In this document: positions 61,515 through 64,000 of the stretch, piece after piece
Numbering within the stretch: position 1 is the first letter of the stretch
Layout of the letters: the number at the start of each line of letters is the position of its first letter
Origin: CBDCGS01 sp965216915
GTDB taxonomy: Bacteria; Pseudomonadota; Alphaproteobacteria; UBA828
DNA: 64,000 nt
Reading direction: 5' to 3'
Assembly (NCBI GenBank): GCA_965216915.1
Contig: CBDCGS010000009.1
Span: 62,001 to 126,000 of the forward strand
Program-made: the position numbers and the translations under genes
The notes under the pieces: model-generated
The model's input: only the letters and a program-made list of their open reading frames with translations
Told to the model about the DNA's origin: nothing
Databases searched by the model: none

Positions 61515-62036
61515 ATGCCGGCTAAGGCCGCAAATATGCGCCGGCAAGATTCGCCGACGATCCACTCGATCGGCCACTCCAACCATCCGATCGAGCGTTT
61601 CATCGAACTGCTCGCGCGCCATGGCATCGCCTGCCTCGTCGACGTGCGCTCCTACCCGGGCTCGCGCTGGGCACCGCAGTTCGGCCGCCATCGCCTGGCG
61701 GCGGCGCTCGGCGGTGCGGGAATCGACTATGTCTGGCTCGGCCGGGCGCTCGGCGGTAAGCGCGACGACCCGGCGCTGCTCACCGCAGACGGCAAGCCCG
61801 ATTACGACAAGATCGCGGCGCGCCCTGATTTCGCCGAGGGTCTCGAGGCGTTGATCGCGCGACTATACGCACGGCCGACGGCCATGATGTGCGCGGAGGA
61901 AGATCCTGCGCGCTGCCACCGCACCCATTTGGTGGGCGCCGCTTTGGTTGCACGCGGCGTGGGTGTGCGCCATATCCGCCGAGACGGGCGTGTCGAGGAG
62001 AGCGGCGCACCCGCGCAGGGCATGCTTTTCGATTGA
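61515..62036 (+). CDS. DUF488 family protein
   Basis: A 173-residue protein of the DUF488 family. The typical pattern is clear: IHSIGHSNHPIERFIELL, then CLVDVRSYPGSRWAPQFGR, YVWLGRALGGKR, and MMCAEEDPARCHRTHLVGAAL with the conserved C-x5-C-H. The fold is small and helical with unknown activity. The N-terminal start is uncertain: ATG 61515 or ATG 61536 both precede the conserved core. It is divergent from the molybdopterin oxidoreductase by 65 bases. Confidence 0.88.
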   Translation: MPAKAANMRRQDSPTIHSIGHSNHPIERFIELLARHGIACLVDVRSYPGSRWAPQFGRHRLAAALGGAGIDYVWLGRALGGKRDDPALLTADGKPDYDKIAARPDFAEGLEALIARLYARPTAMMCAEEDPARCHRTHLVGAALVARGVGVRHIRRDGRVEESGAPAQGMLFD

Positions 62037-62052
62037 CCAGCCGGAGGGAGCA

Positions 62053-62470
62053 ATGATGCAAGAGAACCCGAGCATCTTGTCGCACGTTTCGATCGGGACG
62101 AATGATTTCGACCGCGCCATCGCCTTCTACGACGCCGCGCGCTCGAGCCTCTTGGCGGCAAGCGGATGTTCGAGCACCCGGGCGCCGTCGCCTACGGCAG
62201 CAATTTCCCGAGTTTTGGGTGCAGGGGCCGATCGACGGCGCCCCCGCAACCGTCGGCAACGGGACGCATCTAGCATTCTTCGCGACCTCACGAGAGGCGG
62301 TGGATGCTTTCCACGCCGCGGCGTTGGAGGCCGGCGCGACGGACGACGGCGCGCCCGGCCCGCGCCCGGAATACGGCGCACCCTACTATGGCTGCTTCGT
62401 GCGCGACCCCGACGGCCACAAGATCGAAGCCACCTTTTGGGACCACGCGTTGGCGGCCGGTGGCGGCTAA
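62053..62470 (+). pseudogene. VOC/glyoxalase-family protein with two frameshifts
   Basis: A vicinal-oxygen-chelate protein is readable only across three frames. From ATG 62053: SHVSIGTNDFDRAIAFYDAA (frame 1). Then LEPLGGKRMFEHPGAVAYGS (frame 3, from 62142) and, from 62210, EFWVQGPIDG, FATSREAVDAFHAAALEAGA, and YYGCFVRDPDGHKIEATFWD (frame 2) to the stop at 62470. Each jump is a missing single base, near 62140 and at a C run near 62208. Without them a protein of about 140 residues would result, which is normal VOC length. GGAGGGAG before the ATG is intact. Confidence 0.85.
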
Positions 62471-62479
62471 GCGCTCAGG

Positions 62480-63310
62480 CTAGCTCGGCACCTTCTTCTT
62501 CGCGCGGTGCAGGAACTCGATGGTCGAGGCGATGGTCTTCTCCGGACACTCGACCAGGTCGGCGTGACCGATGTCGTCGTAGACGATCACCTCGCAGCCC
62601 GGCACGTTGTCGGCGACCCATTGCGCGCCGGCGCCCGAGGAGCCGGTCTCCATCGGCGTCAGCATGTCCTTGCGCGCGGTGATCACGAGCGTCGGGTTCT
62701 GGATCTTCTTGCAGTCCTCGCGGAGGTCCATGCTCTCCATCGCGAGGCAGGCCTGCACCACCGTCTCGACCGAGTTGAGGCCGACGACGGTGCGCACCAT
62801 CTCGACCAGGGCGTCGCCGTTTGGCCCATCGAGATAGTCCGCGCCGACCGCTTGGGTGATCACGTGATCCGCCATCTCGGGCCCGCAGCCCCAGGTCTGC
62901 GCCATGTGGCGCCAGGTGCGGAACATGATGCGCCGCATGCGGTCGCACTTCGCGAAGGCGCAGTCGCTCACCACGCCGATGCAGCGCTCCGGATATTTGG
63001 CCGCGAACTTGAGCGCGATCATGCCGCCGGCGGAGGTGCCCATCACGTGCGCACGGTCGATGCCGAGCTCGCCGAGCAGCGCGTTGAGGTCGTCGGCCCA
63101 GAGGTCGAGGTCGTAGATCATGAGCGGCCGGTCGGTCTGGCCGTAGCCGCGCTGGTCGTAGCTGATGAGCTTGAATTCCTGGGCGAGGCCCTCCCAGACC
63201 ATGCCGAAATTCTGGCGGCCGAAGAGTGAGCCGCCGATCAGCGCGAGTGGATCGCCGTCACCCATGAACTCGTAGAAGATGTTGATTCCGTTCGCCTCGA
63301 CCTTCGGCAT
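62480..63310 (-). CDS. Alpha/beta hydrolase
   Basis: A 276-residue alpha/beta hydrolase resembling enol-lactone hydrolases. Oxyanion region LALIGGSLFGRQNFGM, YDQRGYGQTDRPLM, nucleophile Ser in AHVMGTSAGGMIALKFA, acid Asp in ARKDMLTPMETGS, and His in YDDIGHADLVECPE. GGAGGA lies before ATG 63310, so the longer frame is not used. It follows the iron alcohol dehydrogenase on the same strand with a 70-base gap and may be co-transcribed with it. Confidence 0.9.
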   Translation of the reverse strand: MPKVEANGINIFYEFMGDGDPLALIGGSLFGRQNFGMVWEGLAQEFKLISYDQRGYGQTDRPLMIYDLDLWADDLNALLGELGIDRAHVMGTSAGGMIALKFAAKYPERCIGVVSDCAFAKCDRMRRIMFRTWRHMAQTWGCGPEMADHVITQAVGADYLDGPNGDALVEMVRTVVGLNSVETVVQACLAMESMDLREDCKKIQNPTLVITARKDMLTPMETGSSGAGAQWVADNVPGCEVIVYDDIGHADLVECPEKTIASTIEFLHRAKKKVPS

Positions 63311-63379
63311 CGTGTCCTCCCATCGCTCGCGCGGCGCTCCGTTGCGGCGCCGGCGCCCATCATCGATCAAACACGGCGC

Positions 63380-64000
63380 TCAGGCCACCGCGCGTCTCAA
63401 GTCGCCCGCGAGCGCCGCATCGAGGATTTGCGCGAGCGCCGCGCGGTCCACCGGGCGCGGGTTGCCGCCGCAGGCCTGGTCGATGACGGCGCGGTCGAGC
63501 ACCGCGTCGGTCTGCGCGCCATCCACGCCGATGTCGCCGAGCGTGTGTGGAATGCCGATCTCCTCGCGCAAGCCGAGCGTCCAGTCGATCACGGACTGCG
63601 CGCCCGTCCCGGGCAGATCGAGATAGCGCGCGAGCGCGGCGAGCTTCTCCTCGGTCTCCGCACGGTTGAACGCCAGCACGTAGGGCATGAACACGGCGTT
63701 CGTCAGTCCGTGGTGGGTGTCGTAGAGCGCGCCGATCGGATGGCTGAGCGCGTGGATCGCGCCGAGACCCTTCTGAAAGGCCGTCGCACCCATCGTGGAG
63801 GCGATCATCATATGCGCGCGCGCCTCTAGGTTGGCGCCATCGGCAACCGCGCTCGGCAGCCACGTCTTGATCAGCTGCATGCCCTCGAGCGCGATGCCGT
63901 CGGCCATCGGGTGGTAGCCGGGGGCGCAAAAGGCCTCGAGATTGTGCGCGAGCGCATCCATGCCCGTCGCCGCCGTCAGGTGCGCCGGCAGGCCGACCGT
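63380..64000 (-). CDS. Iron-containing alcohol dehydrogenase, C-terminal part (runs off the window)
   Basis: The C-terminal 206 residues of a group III (iron-activated) alcohol dehydrogenase, entering from the right edge. Iron-ligand parts are visible: TGMDALAHNLEAF, which holds the His after the Asp-region, the helix GATAFQKGLGAIHALSHPIG, and DTHHGLTNAVFMPYVL, with the two expected histidines in HALSHP and THHG. The C-terminal DQACGGNPRPVDRAALAQIL is usual. Related enzymes oxidise small alcohols or maleylacetate; substrate is undecided. The 5' part is outside the window. Confidence 0.93.
   Translation of the reverse strand, partial: TVGLPAHLTAATGMDALAHNLEAFCAPGYHPMADGIALEGMQLIKTWLPSAVADGANLEARAHMMIASTMGATAFQKGLGAIHALSHPIGALYDTHHGLTNAVFMPYVLAFNRAETEEKLAALARYLDLPGTGAQSVIDWTLGLREEIGIPHTLGDIGVDGAQTDAVLDRAVIDQACGGNPRPVDRAALAQILDAALAGDLRRAVA

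Overview
The window is 64 kb of GC-rich chromosome from a Gram-negative alphaproteobacterium, most likely in or near the Rhodospirillales. Three things point there: homologues of alphaproteobacterial cell-cycle proteins (TrcR/DUF1013, RcdA/DUF1465, plus DUF1192), the gene order AAA ATPase, yajC, secD, secF, Mth938, and the Calvin/glycolysis-type run tkt-gap-pgk-fba. HldE implies a heptose-containing lipopolysaccharide. I see no rRNA, tRNA, CRISPR array, integrase or insertion sequence, so this is resident chromosome with a large catabolic load.

Layout. 1-5.5 kb: 3' end of a molybdenum hydroxylase large subunit, an amidase with an AtzG-like N-terminus, hldE and a propionyl-CoA synthetase. 5.5-8.6 kb: trcR with a hairpin leader, a quinone oxidoreductase, DUF1192, a candidate small RNA under a CtrA-like box, and rcdA. 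8.7-13 kb: amidohydrolase, MetE-like protein, HyuB. 13-17.6 kb: sodB, Mth938, secF, secD, yajC. 17.6-23 kb: AAA ATPase, hydroxypyruvate isomerase-like protein, an OYE-type flavoenzyme lacking one Fe-S cysteine, pentapeptide protein, SAM-hydroxide adenosyltransferase. 23-25.6 kb: structured candidate ncRNA, DUF2336 protein, frameshifted Sel1 protein. 25.7-29.8 kb: SnoaL-like protein, amidohydrolase, alpha/beta hydrolase, nicotinamidase, deoC. 29.9-33.3 kb: a glycosyltransferase, sulfotransferase and toroid-protein cluster that looks like sulfated surface-polysaccharide synthesis. 33.4-40.8 kb: another candidate ncRNA, a CoxM-CoxS-CoxL set, a cyclase/hydrolase fusion and a second HyuB. 41-44 kb: papain-like peptidase and coiled-coil lipoprotein. 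44-50 kb: HpnE-like oxidase, NDUFAF6-like protein and an ExbB/MotB/OmpA envelope set. 50-59.3 kb: suhB-like, efp, thiE, an adenylate cyclase, fba, pgk, gap, tkt. 59.4-64 kb: molybdopterin oxidoreductase, DUF488, a broken VOC gene, alpha/beta hydrolase and an iron alcohol dehydrogenase running off the right edge.

The most interesting material is non-coding. Three intergenic regions each appear to encode a small RNA that ends in a strong intrinsic terminator and carries a C-rich anti-Shine-Dalgarno segment. Two of them present that segment in a hairpin loop. One lies beside rcdA behind a TTAA-N7-TTAG box, and another has two TTAACC-containing repeats upstream of a near-consensus promoter. The trcR mRNA has a leader hairpin whose last stem base is the first base of its ribosome-binding site. 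The best uncharacterised protein systems are the lipoprotein/papain-like peptidase operon and the polysaccharide sulfation cluster.
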